A DNA stretch of 64,000 nt. It comes from Metaphire vulgaris (lineage: Eukaryota > Annelida > Clitellata > Crassiclitellata > Megascolecidae). The notes under the pieces were generated by a model. That model searched no databases. It saw nothing but the letters and a program-made list of their open reading frames with translations, and had not been told where the DNA came from. Shown one piece after another: positions 13,912 through 27,807 of this stretch. The stretch spans positions 1,885,954 to 1,949,953 of the forward strand of contig CM030868.1 in assembly GCA_018105865.1 (NCBI GenBank). Direction: 5' to 3'. Position 1 is the first letter of the stretch. Every line of letters starts with the position of its first letter. The translations under genes and the position numbers were made by a program.

Positions 13912-15933
13912 TCATCTGTCGCTCTTCGTCCGGCTGCCGCAGATCGACGACAGCTCCGCCCGGACCTCCGGGTCGCGGTGCAGGGCCTCGATGTCCTCGG
14001 GCGCGACGCGCCGGTGCTCGGACCGGATGGACCGGCCGGATTTGTTCGACCTGCTCGACCGAGCGCTCTTGTCGCTGACGCGCCCCGACCGCTGCTCGAT
14101 GAGGTTCTTGCTGATCGTGCTGTGCAGGTCCTTGCTGCTGAGCGTCGGAACGGTCAGCCACGGGTGCCGGAGGGTCTCGGCGGCGGTCATGCGCGCCGTC
14201 GGGTCGACGGTCAGCAGGCCGCTGATGAACGCCTTCGCGGTCGAAGAGATTTCGCTCCAGTGCTAAACACGACACGCGTAGAAAAGAATTTGATACATGC
14301 GAACTTTCCTATTAATGCAATTCTAGCAATTCGACTTCTGAATGCGCAGATTTCCTGGCTCTATTTCTGCATGGCTGATGCAATAGGCATCATGATAGCA
14401 ACACCATAGAAGTTTAATGATTGACTGAATGACTGAATTATATACTCTGTAATAAACAAACTACAGGGTGGTGCAAAAAAAACTGGACTAGTCACATTTA
14501 GGTTTGCATTTAATATAGTCCGGTATTTTATGCGCCACCCTGTACTACATCTTAATACATCATCATCTGTTGGAGTATAGTGCCCCATCCATGGCTCTCT
14601 GCCATTCTTTTCTGTCCGTTGCTCTGTGACTAAGATTCTGTAAACTGCTTCCACACCATTCTTCAATATCATCATCACACCATTCCTTGTGTGGTCTTCC
14701 TTTCTTATTGGTACCCTCCATTATTCCAAACATTATAACTTAGATCTTTCAACAGTTATACCTTACTATTAATGTCTTAATAGAGATACACACCATACAC
14801 AAATTCTGTACGATTGTATGTTCAAATAATCACTAGGGTCAATCCATATATTACATATGCACTGAGAGGGAGGTTGTATTTAGGAAATTTTGAGTATGTA
14901 TGGTGTGCAAACGGGGGAGGGGGGGAATTGAAAATATGCCTTCTTTTGCACACGTATTATATGGATGAGCCCTACACACAACCAAAGTTTCCAAAACTCT
15001 TCGGCCAAAATGTCATCAAGATAAATAAATAAATACAAAGACTATGCGCACCTTTCCTTCGTACGAGTATTTTGCCTTCAGAATTAGTCTGTACAGCCGG
15101 GCATAATTCTCCTCGTCGAAGGGCATAGTTCCGCTGAGCAGAATGTACGATATTACGCCGACCGCCCACATGTCCACCTGCGAGGTGTACGACTGCCGCG
15201 CCAGGACCTCGGGAGCGATGTACTCGGGCGTTCCGCATATCGTGCTCATGAACTCGTCCCTCGCCTTGCGGAACGCGCTCAGCCCGAAGTCGGTGATGAG
15301 GATCTTGGAGTCGGGGCCCGGGTGGTAGAAGAGCAGGTTCTCGGGCTTGAGGTCGCGGTGCGTGATGCCGAGGCTGTGCAGGTAGCCGAGCCCTTCGAGG
15401 ACCATCTTGAGGACGTTGCACGCGTCCTGCTCGGTGAAGCTGCCCTTGGTGATGATCCGGTCGAACAGTTCGCCGCCGGTCGCCAGATCAACGACCATGT
15501 ACAGCTTGTCCCTGCTTTCGAAGACCTCCACCAGGTGGATGATGTTCGTGTGCTGGACCCTCAGCAGGACGTTCAGCTCCGAGTCGAACAGGTCCTTTGC
15601 CCGAAGCCTGTCGACCATCTTGATCGCGTACGGCTGCCTGGTTATCCGGTGTTCGACCCGAACGACCCTGCTGAAAGACCCCCGTCCGATCAGCGCCTTG
15701 ATATCATATTTTGCGGTAACGCGGGGGTCAAACTTCGCCTTGTACCGGGCCATCTTCCTGTTGACCGTACCGTCAGCGTCGCCGGGGAGTTTCTGAGCGT
15801 CGCCGTGGGCAGACCTCCTTTTGGGACCGTCGATCCCGGACTCGACGCCCGACAGCGAATAGACGGGCTTGATCAAAGACCCCCCGAGGTCCTTCGGTGC
15901 CTCTGGGGCCCGCTTACCCAACAGACAGCCCAT
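13912..15933 (-). CDS. PSKH1: PSKH1-type serine/threonine protein kinase (2 exons)
   Basis: Coding exons 15933-15052 and 14262-13912, joined in phase 0 (AAG then GTGCGC donor; TTAG acceptor then CACTGG); 410 aa against about 424 in human PSKH1. Seen: glycine loop IGRGSFSRV (residues 82-90), Lys105 in YAIKM, HRDLKPEN from 192, DFG 215-217, GTPEYIAPE 234-242, and RHPW near the end of the kinase domain. Exon 2 adds a Ser/Arg-rich tail (SARSSRSNKSGRSIRS) like that of PSKH1. The N-terminus MGC offers Gly2 for myristoylation and Cys3 for palmitoylation, as known for PSKH1, which is found at Golgi, membranes and nucleus. KYRAKFDPRVTAKYDIKALI-type residues before the kinase are nearly identical to the vertebrate family. 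PSKH1 belongs to the CaMK group; its substrates are poorly known. The start has no in-frame alternative of comparable conservation. A MITE and a second repeat sit in the intron. Confidence 0.95.
14462..14544. mobile_element. Mariner-like MITE (GTGGCGCAAAAAA ends), copy 3
   Basis: TA, CAGGGTGGTGCAAAAAAAAC, ending TATGCGCCACCCTG then TA. Lies in the kinase intron. Confidence 0.8.
14836..14974. repeat. Dispersed palindromic repeat (TCCATATATTA ends), copy 1
   Basis: Shares TCCATNTATTAC, GTATGGTGTGCAAA and TATATGGATGAGCCCT with 20609-20740. The outer ends are roughly inverted (ATCCATATATTAC versus TATTATATGGAT). Lies in the kinase intron. Confidence 0.7.
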
Positions 15934-17299
15934 CCTAGGCGATCATCTCTTCGCAGGTTTACATTCTAATCAATTGGTCTTAATCTTCGATCGGTCTTTA
16001 TGAAGTTTTAAACCCGAAAAATAAAACAATTAATGAAAATAACATGTACGAAAAATTAATAACTTCCGACGGTCAACGATGAAAACATTAAACATGGCCT
16101 CCCAAGTGCTGTTCCAGTTCTTTAAACTTAAACCACCGACGGTGTAATTCACAAATTTCTAGAAGATAGCTCGTCAAAAATCATGATAATTTACACAAAT
16201 ATTCAGAAAATATAACTCTATTTTGCTTTTAGGATTATAAGATTTAATAAATAAAATCATTTAAACAGTCTTTTCTCGCTACCACTTACTTAATCCAATT
16301 TACTCATTCACAGCTTAGTTGACTACGGGATTGTCTGAAGCAAAGACAATCGTAAAGCTTCTGCTGTATTCAAGCAATGAACCCCAGACTTAACTGGAAA
16401 TTTAGCTCGCCAACTACTGTACTAAAATGTTAAGGCTCACAAAGGCTTACTTAGGTTCCTAAACCACCTTAAATCACATTATTATTATAAGGCTAAACCT
16501 TGCGTCACATAAGTCACTGAGACTTGTGTACTTACTTACTTATTCCCTCGTTGACCGAATTACTCGCTCACTTACTCTGTACTCAATAGAGTCAATACGT
16601 AAGCGATTAGGAAGAACACAATTAAGAAAATAATAATAATTATAATAATTGAATAAAATACCGTTTAATAAACGTTTATCAAACGTGCTATATGTAGTTT
16701 TAGCTCTCAGTAGCAGTTGTCATTAGTTGCTGTTAGCAAGTAAGTGTTAAACCATCGCGTAGCTAAATCCGGCATGTGATGAAGAATCTTTGTTGACATT
16801 TTGGAATAGTTGTATGATGTTATGTGTTGCTCTATGGTTTTAATAGCAATTTATGCATGGTATTATGTAATTGAAATGCCTTTTAAAATTGTTTTATGAT
16901 AGTTTTTTGTGAATTCCATCATATATCAGGCTAAATTGCCTCTTGGCCAAATGTGAATGTCATGAACAGGTTGATAGAGGTGATACCAGTTGATCAGACA
17001 ACCTCCTTTGCTTATGATCATTTCGGATCCAAAATATTAGGGAATCGCATGGATGGCTCCATTTAAAATTACTCATATATACACCAGTGCTATATAAATT
17101 CAATTTCCTGGATTTCTGCTATTCTTAACTCCAAATATCCTGACATAAATAGCTGCAGTAGTTATTTAGAAGTTGTTCACAAGATTATTGTTTGACTCTA
17201 ACAGCGAAGCTTTGTGTTAATGTATATTATTTCTGTTCTTGAGTTTTTTTGTACGGATATTGTTGCATTCATTTGAGCATTCATTTTTTGTATTTGCAG
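15934..17299. promoter_or_regulatory. Divergent intergenic region between PSKH1 and epsin
   Basis: About 1.4 kb between the start codon of the minus-strand kinase and the acceptor of the plus-strand epsin start exon. Both 5' UTRs and at least one non-coding epsin exon must lie here, so the true intergenic gap is shorter. AT-rich; no TATA box, CpG cluster or other core element could be assigned with confidence. It could act as a bidirectional promoter (inference from layout only). Confidence 0.45.
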
Positions 17300-17317
17300 G
17301 CCTTGATAAGTTTCAGA

Positions 17318-17844
17318 ATGCCCATCCACAGAACTCTTAAAAACGTCGTTAAAAATTTCACTCTCGCCGAGGTCAAAGTTCGTGAGGCGACCTCGAATGA
17401 CCCGTGGGGACCTTCGACCTCGCTGATGTCCGAGATTGCGGATCTGACCTTCAACATGATGGCCCTCGCTGAGATCATGAACATGATCTGGAAGCGTCTG
17501 AGCGATCAGGGAAAGAACTGGAGGCACGTGTACAAGTCCCTCGTCCTCCTGGATTACCTGCTGAAGACAGGGAGCGAGCGAGTGGCGCAGCAGTCCCGCG
17601 AAAACATCCACAGCTTCCAGTCGCTCAAGGAATTCCAGTACCTGGAAGACGGCAAGGATCACGGAACCAGCATCCGAGAGAAATCGAAACAGATCATCGC
17701 TCTGCTCAACGACGACGAACGCTTGAAGAACGAACGAACGAAGGCACTCACGGCTAAAGAACGCTTTGCTCAGAACACAGGAATAGGTGTACGAATAGTT
17801 TCTACGTTAAAATTGCAATGTTCTGTGGCTTTAATAACACGTTC

Positions 17845-17920
<76 letters not shown>

Positions 17921-20900
17921 TGGTATTAATGTTGTTTTTACAGGAATATATTTTGAATCATTGGTAGCATTACCCTGGAATCATCAAGTCTTGAAACAGT
18001 TTTGGAGATAAATTTATTATTAAATCATAATAAAAAATAATAATAACCATTATAAACTTATATTTATTTAGACTGTGCAAAGTTATCATATTAATTATAT
18101 TATTAGCTGTGTATCGATAAGGAATCTAATTTTTGTGAGGACAATCATTAAAAGTGCTTAGTACGGTACACTGTGTAAATGTGTATAGCTGTTTAATAGC
18201 ATTTGCTTTATGCTATGTAGCCAACAACTGCTAAGTGATGCTCACGCTACTCTGATATTTTAGTCTGGCACTCGAAAGGACAGCATCTCAAAGATGTCAC
18301 TCTCAACGTCTGATAAATATCTATACTCATCCTCTAGTCAAGGTTTGGGTGCTTTTCACTAAGTTCTCTTTATCTAGTAACCCGAATATATATAATAGAA
18401 CATTGTATGACATAATTATATCTATGAATGATTTATTGTTAGACAATATTTGAAAGAAAAACTTTTTAATATCTGGCGGTTGTCTTAGCACCTACAGTTT
18501 ATATTTGCTCAAAATGATTGCAAAAAATAAATCGTACATGCACTATCTCTCATAAATTTTGTGGAATTGATACACATATAATGATATATTATATCATGTA
18601 ATATATAATTATATCATGATATAGTTGATATTAGAAATTGAATATCGCTGGAGCATAGATAGCATTTTCCTTTCACTTGCATTGCAATATGCAGAGGTAG
18701 AGGTGATGTTTTAAATGTTGAAATTTTAAATGGTTCGAAACTTGACGTTTCAGAATGATGTTTAAATGGAAAACAATGGTATTGCTGTAGCTCTGAGAAA
18801 GCGTTACTGGTACTTGGATAATGTTAGCTAAATTCCGAGCAATCGAAGAGCTCTTATTGGCCGAAATTAGGTCAAACGTTTGACCTGTTCTTGTTATGAC
18901 TTCCTGTTGTGAAGCTGGAACAGCGCCGCCGCTGAATTCGGAACTCGAGGTCGTGCGACCGTCGAGTTTCGGCGAAGAGGACCTTCAGTTGCAGCTCGCT
19001 CTGGCGATGAGCAAAGAGGAGCACGACGAGGAACTGAAACGAAGAAAGGGAGACGAGATGAAACTGCAGATGGCGATAGAAGAAAGCAAGAAAATATCAC
19101 AGGTATTGTTCGAAATTTTCACCCATATCCGTTTGAAATTATCTCTGGCACCAGTATGTTTAACCCTTTGCCACGTACGTCCTGTATTTTGGCTTCGTAA
19201 CCTGTGGGGTTGTACGGATCGCCGTGGTCATAGGGTTAATAGTGTATTGGTTATGATTTCAGACCGTGCCTACGGGGGCGGGAGGAGAAACTTGTGCCGC
19301 CGGCGACCTTTTCGCCCTCGACGCTACTACGACGGGCCCTTCGAAGATCGCGCCGTCGCAGACGTGGGATGGACATCTGTCGGTGGCTGCGGCCGATCCG
19401 TGGGGCACGTCGGGTGCTGCCAAACCAACCCCGGGTCAGAACGACCCTTGGGGATTACCGGCCCCCGCTGCCCAACCAACACCCGCTGATCCTTGGTCAC
19501 TGGTACATGGCAGTTCATCAGTTACAGGTGTGGCTTGAATTGACAGATAGATAGATAGATGGAGTGACATGCAATAGTATTAAGACGTGCATATGTATGT
19601 TTTTGCCCTGCACTAAATTTCGTTTTCCGAATTGTGCACCGACTCTATGGAGTGCAAACGTTTTAAGTGCATTTGCACTTCCTCTATGTGGGTCAAAATC
19701 ATCAATCAATCAATCAATCAAATTTCAATATTATCAATAGATATGTACGAATTTGGGAGGCAGGAGGGGAAGAAAATCAATTCTCTGTAAAAAAATGGGG
19801 AGGTATATATGGATTGGACCCCTTCCCCACTTTTTATCCCATGTTCCATATATTTAGGCATATTATGCACTCATTCAACGTTCACTTAACCATTTGGCCC
19901 CGTACAGCTGATATTTCGTCTTCATAGCGTATTGGTTATTCAGGTGGCCGATGTAAAAGGGTTAAGTTAACTCAAGAAGCAAGACCCTATTTGTAAAGTT
20001 AGAAGAATTTCATTCTATACTTGAAATTAGTTGCTATGGCAACCCAACTGAGAATTATTTAGTATGTTTAATGACTATTTGTCTTAAATTTTGATGTAAT
20101 TGTCTTTTTGTATGTAATGAAAATTTGCTATTAGCCCCGAAGGGCGCCTTTGCCTCACCCTGGGGTGAAACGACACCCCAAAGTTCTGGCGTTGCGTCTT
20201 CAAACGGTGCGGTGGCAACAGCCGGTGCAGCCGTAGGCACGGACAACGAATTCGATTTGCTCAGCACTCGTTATAGAGCGCCATCTGCTGCCACCAATGT
20301 TGGCGGAGGAGCGAGCGTGCAGAGCAGTGGCATGACCTTTGACCTACTTGGAGGTTAGTTAATTTATTTTTTGCATTTATAGTGGCATGACCTTTGACCT
20401 ACTTGGAGGTTGGTTAATTTATCTGTTGCTTTTATAGTGGCATGACCTTTGACCTACTTGGAGGTTAGTTAATTTATTCATTGCATTTATAGTGGCATGA
20501 CCTTTGACCTACTTGGAGGTTAGTTAATTAATGTATTCATTGCATTTATAGACTGCAGATTACATTAGTATCAAAGCCTGGGTTGCAAACAGAACAACAT
20601 TCTTTTGGGCCCATCCATGTATTACGTACGCACTCCGGGGAAGGGTTGAATTTAGGAGATTTTACGTACTGTATGTATGGTGTGCAAATGGGGGTTGAAA
20701 ACGTGCCTTTTTGCATATGTACTATATGGATGAGCCCTTCACTGTAATTCAGTTTCTAGCCTTTAGGGTCTGTGGTATAAATGTATGGTGGATGCTTCTG
20801 ATGTACGATGAAGATTTTGTGCATGCAGGGACATTTTTACACCCCTAACACCCCCCTCCCAATTTGAGGTCGACACCCCAAAATTTGGTAAAGTGACAAT

Positions 20901-21831
20901 GGTATGCATACAAAATGCATACTAATTAGCTCCGGACACCCCCAAAATTTGAGGTCAACACCCCCCAAATTCACAATCTTAGAAATATCCCTGTGCGCGT
21001 TACATTGAAATCCGATGATACTGTATGTTGAGAATTCTTTGCAGGCGATGATCCGTGGGAAAGCGGCGAATGGAGGTCGTCGAACGAGAGGAAAAAAACA
21101 GCGGAAGACTTCTTGGGCGCGAATGCCAACCTGGTCAATTTGAACGATCTTGTGACGCCAAGACCACCGCCATCTAGTGAGTAAGATCGGTGCAAGTATT
21201 GACATCGACGTTTGTTAAAGTGAAGTACAGTAAAACTTCGTTATAACATACCCGGCAGGGGTTTGTAAAGTCAGCACGTTGTATCCGAGGTACGTTATAT
21301 CCAATACGGTAGCAAATTGCACGAGACCGTACACTGCGGTATGTTATTACCGAGTGTACGCTATAACTGGGTCCGTTATAGTGAGGTTCTACTGTACTGG
21401 TATTGATGCAGTACTCAGAATTTGTATTAATACCGATTGTGATAAGATAAATTGTGATAAGAATTTGTGATAGATTGTGACAAGACTTTCTTCATAATGC
21501 AGATTTTAGACACTGATAGCTTTGCTTTTTCTCAGCTATTCTGAACCCATTCGGGTCCCCGGCTCCCCGGGCCCCGGCCGCCAACCTGTTCGCCGCCCGG
21601 GCGCTCGACGAGGACAAGAACCGACACGTCCCGATCAACCAGTTGCACGGGTCGTCGTTGACCGCCGCACCCGGCTACGCGCAGCCCTCCCTCGGGATGA
21701 CGTCAGCGATGACGTCAGCGCCGATGCAGTCTTTTCCTGGCTGGCCTATGGACGCCAGTCTTGCCTTCCAACATGCAGCAATGTTGCCGCCGCAGTCTTC
21801 GTATCCGCAGAGCAAAAACCCATTTCAGTGA
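17318..21831 (+). CDS. EPN: Epsin, clathrin-mediated endocytosis adaptor (6 coding exons)
   Basis: Exons 17318-17786, 18915-19102, 19263-19527, 20135-20353, 21045-21176 and 21536-21831; all phases agree and give 522 aa (human EPN1-3 about 576-641). Residues 1-145 are an ENTH domain (MPIHRTLKNVVKNFTLAEVK, NDPWGPST, WRHVYKSLVLLDYLLKTGSE), which binds PtdIns(4,5)P2 and bends membranes. Two ubiquitin-interacting motifs follow at about 177-195 (EEDLQLQLALAMSKEE) and 202-216 (GDEMKLQMAIEESKK). DPW motifs at 264, 280, 295 and 383 would bind AP2 alpha; FLGANANLVNLNDLV resembles the clathrin-binding segment. NPF motifs at 428-430 and 519-521 would bind EH-domain proteins such as Eps15; the last lies one residue from the C-terminus. 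The start exon has an acceptor at 17299, so a non-coding 5' exon lies upstream. Intron 1 holds an ATT run (17846-17917). The fourth coding exon's donor is tandemly duplicated. Confidence 0.95.
20326..20545 (+). repeat. 55-bp tandem repeat duplicating an epsin exon end and donor
   Basis: AGTGGCATGACCTTTGACCT starts at 20326, 20381, 20436 and 20491, exactly 55 bp apart. The first copy is the end of the fourth coding exon of epsin plus its donor (GGAG then GTTAGTT, after 20353). The other three copies repeat the exon tail and donor inside the intron; the second donor reads GTTGGTT. Using a later donor would shift frame and hit an in-frame TAG. Confidence 0.95.
20609..20740. repeat. Dispersed palindromic repeat, copy 2
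   Basis: CCCATCCATGTATTACGTAC to ACTATATGGATGAGCCC; partner of 14836-14974. Lies in an epsin intron. Confidence 0.7.
20826..20993. repeat. MITE-like repeat, family C (CAGGGATATTTTTACA ends), copy 1
   Basis: Ends CAGGGACATTTTTACACC and TAGAAATATCCCTG. The body has GAGGTCGACACCCC, TGGTATGCATACAAAATGCA and AGCTCCGGACACCC. Copies 22919-23111 and 23385-23559, and a fragment at 56067-56130. It runs up close to the acceptor of the fifth epsin coding exon. Confidence 0.8.
21226..21396. mobile_element. Pogo/Tigger-like MITE (CAGTAGAACTTCGTTATAAC), copy 1
   Basis: TA, then CAGTAAAACTTCGTTATAAC, ending GTTATAGTGAGGTTCTACTG then TA. TA duplication and CAG ends fit the Tc1/mariner-pogo group. Other copies 21958-22141 (left end lost), 24112-24317, 30598-30752 and 48640-48825. 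In the last epsin intron. Confidence 0.75.
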
Positions 21832-21957
21832 TGTCGGCCGGGACTCAACCGGTTGAAACTGGTTTGCTGAAAGGAGACTTAAAAGATGAATACTTTAAAA
21901 ACTTTACGCCTGAACAGGTGTATATATATATATATATATATATAGATATATACATAG

Positions 21958-22141
21958 GTCATTGAAACGTACCTGGCAGATCTGTGCAATTTAGTACACT
22001 ATATCTGAGGTGCGTTATATCCGATACTATCCAGTACTGTAGTGCATCACACGGGACTATACTGTACTATGTTATAGCCAAGTATATGTTATAACCAAGT
22101 ATATGTTATAACCGAGTCCGTTATAATGAGGTTCAACTGTA
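21958..22141. mobile_element. Pogo/Tigger-like MITE, copy 2 (left end missing)
   Basis: Retains GGTGCGTTATATCCGATAC and the right end GTCCGTTATAATGAGGTTC to AACTGTA, but lacks the left inverted end; an (AT)n run (21918-21945) abuts it. In or near the epsin 3' UTR. Confidence 0.65.
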
Positions 22142-22280
22142 GGTAATACGATTTATTTTATTGAATATGACTGGAAGGGAAGATGAAGCAGGGGAAAGAA
22201 TTTTAAAATTCTCAGATTCTCAGATTCTCATTCAACGAAGTTACAGAGGTCGTCAAAAGTTGGAAAAAGTGAAAGGTGAA

Positions 22281-22490
22281 CAGTGTTTAATCTAGGCCGT
22301 TTCCGAGGGGGGGATTGCTCTTTCCCCTCCCCCGGAAATTTCAAATTCCCCGCCGGAAATTTTGGCATACTACATGGACTAACAGCAGCCTCTTGCAGAA
22401 TTCCCCCTCCCCCTGGCTTTGTCAGTTTCCCCCCCACAGCTTTGTCAGTTTCCCCGGAGTCCAGGAGTCTAGAGTCTAGATTAAACACTG
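22281..22490. repeat. MITE-like repeat, family D (GTGTTTAATCTAG ends), copy 1
   Basis: Outer inverted ends CAGTGTTTAATCTAG and CTAGATTAAACACTG, with CCCCTCCC-rich internal sequence and TTTTGGCATACTACATGGAC. Second copy 45264-45439; a looser relative spans about 55260-55427 (GTTTTTTTATCCAG / CTGGATAAAACAC). Confidence 0.75.
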
Positions 22491-22918
22491 AAGGTGAATG
22501 CTGTAGAATTACTGCTCTACTAGGTTGAGACTGACTTACTTATTTACTTATAATATTTGAGGTGCTTTATAACTACAGTATGCGAAAAATTATTTTGGGT
22601 AAAATGTTTTACGTTTGCTCTTAATAATGTTCCTGCTCTATGCAGTAATTAGATATCTATGAATTTATGCAGTTATTGTAAAGAAGGTCGGACTTTTAGT
22701 CTTCTTTGTTATTACCTGATGTCAGTTTGAATGGTTTTTATTACGAAGGCATTTATTTTTTTCTATGGAATATTGTAAAGATGTCTATGCAGTATCGATG
22801 TTCATTTTGTAAATACAAAGCCGGACAGTTGGAATTTTAATATTATATTTACAATTGACAAAAAAACAAATCGAGAATTGTATAAATGATGGTGTCTGTG
22901 CATTGGTATTCTTTCTGG

Positions 22919-23111
22919 CAGGGATATTTTTACACCCCCCTAACAGCCCCCAACACCGCCCTAATTTTAGGTCAACAACCCCAATTTGGTAATGTGACAC
23001 TGGTATGCATACAAAATGCATACTAATGAGCTCCGGACACCCACCCTCCCAATATGAGGTCGACACCCTCCTCCTACCACCCCCCAATTCATACTCCTAG
23101 AAATATCCCTG
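22919..23111. repeat. MITE-like repeat, family C, copy 2
   Basis: CAGGGATATTTTTACACC to TAGAAATATCCCTG, intact ends. Confidence 0.8.
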
Positions 23112-23384
23112 CTTCCTGGTAATCGAACAGTTGAACGCATTGTCTTGTTTCTCAAAAGCAGACCTGAGAATTTTTCGTCGAGATGAAAATATCTGTAAGA
23201 TTTAATCTTTACCTCTTGCTAACTAATATTGACCTGTATTGCTTTCACTTATCTGCCAAATATTGCTGATATTTTCATTGACATTTTTCATTGACACGAG
23301 ACTTATTTTATCGCCTGTTATCACAAAAAGTGTGTTCATAAATTTGTAGATTGATTTCCCAAGGTTTGACAACAATACATTGCA

Positions 23385-23559
23385 GCCATGGATATTTTTA
23401 CACCCCCAACAACCCCCCCCATTTGAGGTTGACACCCCCAAAATTTGGTAATGTGACAATGGTATGCATACAAAATGCATAATAATTAGCTCCGGACACC
23501 ACCACCCCTTCCAATTTGAGGTCGACATCCCCAAATTCACAATCCTAGAAATCTCCCTG
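23385..23559. repeat. MITE-like repeat, family C, copy 3
   Basis: CCATGGATATTTTTACACC to TAGAAATCTCCCTG. Confidence 0.75.
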
Positions 23560-24111
23560 ATTGCAGCATTGGCGAAGCCACGGGAGGGACAAGGGGGTCG
23601 CGCCCCTATTCTATTCTGACGGACTGGTTAGGAGACCGTTGAGAAATTAGGGAGTGGGTGGGGTAATGGGGGTAAGCAGTAGGCCTATGACCGAAGAATA
23701 TACAGTAGGCTATGTGAAGAACTTGTTGACGCCAGTTTTGCTCGTCTGAGACTTTAACCTCAAAATGTCAACCCCCCCAATCCCAATTCGGGGACCCTGT
23801 CTGTCTGTCCGAGTAAAAAAATGTATGGGGGGGGGGTCGGAAAATTTCAAGCGGAATTAGAGAAGAGTTTAAGGTTTAAATTTTTCTCACTAACATTGCA
23901 ACCCCCACTTCTTAGACCGACCATCAGTCGCCACTGATACTTTTAACCCCCTAAACTGGCAAAATATTTCTAAAGAATATATTTCGTCAACAAGTGACCG
24001 GCTGTGGTTCGACTTCATTTCCCGCTTAAGTCACGCAACGACAATCATAGACGGAAATGACCAGATAAGCGGTCAATCCTGTCACGAGGGCTGTCAATCT
24101 TAAAGCTACAG

Positions 24112-24317
24112 TACAGTAGAGCCTCGTTATACAGTAATTGATCCGGTTATAACGTATTTTACGGTTATAACGTACCGCAATGTACGGCCCCGCGTGTGAT
24201 ACGCTACCGTATTGAATGATATTGGATATAACGTAGGCCTATGGGGCCTACCGCGGATATAACCGTAGTAAATTTTACCGACCCCCGTTAAGTACGTTAT
24301 AACGAAATTCTACTGTA
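24112..24317. mobile_element. Pogo/Tigger-like MITE, copy 3
   Basis: TACAGTAGAGCCTCGTTATA to ACGAAATTCTACTGTA; longest copy in the window. Confidence 0.75.
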
Positions 24318-24594
24318 CCTAAAATTTGAACGCATTTAATTCTCGTTTTTGAACGGGGGGTAGTAATTTCGGAATGCTGTTGCATGGTTTTCGCGCAATT
24401 TCACACAGTAATTGGGGCAGAATCTTCGAGAATTTGATCGAGAATAATTTTCTTACAGATTATTTTAACAGCGTCGACCGTCGTCAGAGCCTATAAAACC
24501 TCAAGAGGAGAGTGGAAGAAAGTCAGAGCGCTACAAGAAGAAGAAGAAGAAGGCAGACACCGCAGTTCTCATTGTCGTCAGGTAAACAGATGTG

Positions 24595-24779
24595 TAACGA
24601 CGGCGGGTATATCGCGATATTTACCCCCTCCTCTCTCCCCCGAAATCAGGCTACCTCAAAGTTTTTAATGTGCATTTTAAGATTTTCAAAGTTTTTAAAG
24701 AATTGTATCCACCCAAATCGCATAATACCACCACCTCCATTACACCGCCACCTAATCAAATTCCTGGCTACGCCCCTGT
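24595..24779. repeat. MITE-like repeat, family B, copy 3
   Basis: GGGTATATCGCGATATTTAC to GGCTACGCCCCTG; the left end is eroded. Confidence 0.65.
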
Positions 24780-24899
24780 AGGTAAACCCTCTGCATGTCT
24801 AGTCATCGGCTTTGCCAGGGGAAGGTGCATTTAGGGTCAACCATGGGATAAGGTTGAAGTTTGTTACGTCGGGTATTTCAGAACAACGAAACCGGAAAC

Positions 24900-26848
<1,949 letters not shown>

Positions 26849-27807
26849 CCTTGATGAAACGACCGGCCTCCCCCCGACCTTGAAACCGACCTCGTGATCC
26901 GAATTCCGAACAGGGACGTACCGAAAGAAACGTCTAGTTAATTAATCGTCTACTCGCTAGGTGTCGTGCGTTTATCGTCTGCTTTCAATGAACCGTTCAG
27001 TCGCTAGGTGTCGTGAGTTTAGCGTGTGTTAGATAAATGGCACGTGATCGAGAGGATGAAACTTTTTATCGTTGTCTTTGCTGATAACGATTGATTATAT
27101 AGTGATAATAGTGCATCAGTTTGCCTTATCTATGTCTATCTATCTATCTATCTATCTAAAGGTTCTGTTATCTGCTGATAATATTTAGAAACGATTTTGT
27201 TTTATTTGTTTTATTTATCGCTTCTGATTATTTTATTATTTATTCGAAACGATTTTGTTTTATTTGTTTTATTTATCGCGTTCTGCCCGGCCAGCATTAT
27301 TTTATTATAGCAACAGTCTCCTTCTTGGTACCTGGGAACCAGCTGATTGCTCATCAATGCCAGCTTCTGGGGTCTACGTTTAGTAAGCTCCACGTTTAGT
27401 AAGCTCTTATTAAAAAAAGATGCAGGATTTTGGACCAGTTTCTAGATTTCCACTGGGCCTCAAGTTTCGACCCCCGCCACATTTTGAGAAGCAGCCATAA
27501 TAGGAAAGACATACGGGCTGGCTGAATGGAAAGCCATATTGAGTGCCTGGCCCCAGTGGCCCCCAGTTGGGACCCTATACTTAATGCTACATACATTAAA
27601 CAACAAATGGTTGGCTGGACCCTCACCCCCATCCACCCCCAGCTTTTTCATCCATGTTTGCGTCAATGTAGTAGATATCCATCTGTTCTAGCTTAATTAA
27701 CTTCACTCATTATTCCATGCCTGTACTAAGAACAGCTGCTAATCACGCTACATGTTTCCAATGAGCATCTCTCTCGTTGACTAGTTATCGAACGTGTCCT
27801 TCGGCTG

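Larger units (their letters stand above)
22142..24111. other. Repeat-filled gap between epsin and the PAN gene
   Basis: No supported exon. Contains a palindromic repeat at 22281-22490 (ends CAGTGTTTAATCTAG / CTAGATTAAACACTG, related to 45264-45439), and family C repeats at 22919-23111 and 23385-23559. Confidence 0.6.

Noticed and set aside
15322..15969. 215-codon plus-strand frame opposite the kinase exon
   Set aside because: Antisense shadow of the highly conserved PSKH1 exon.
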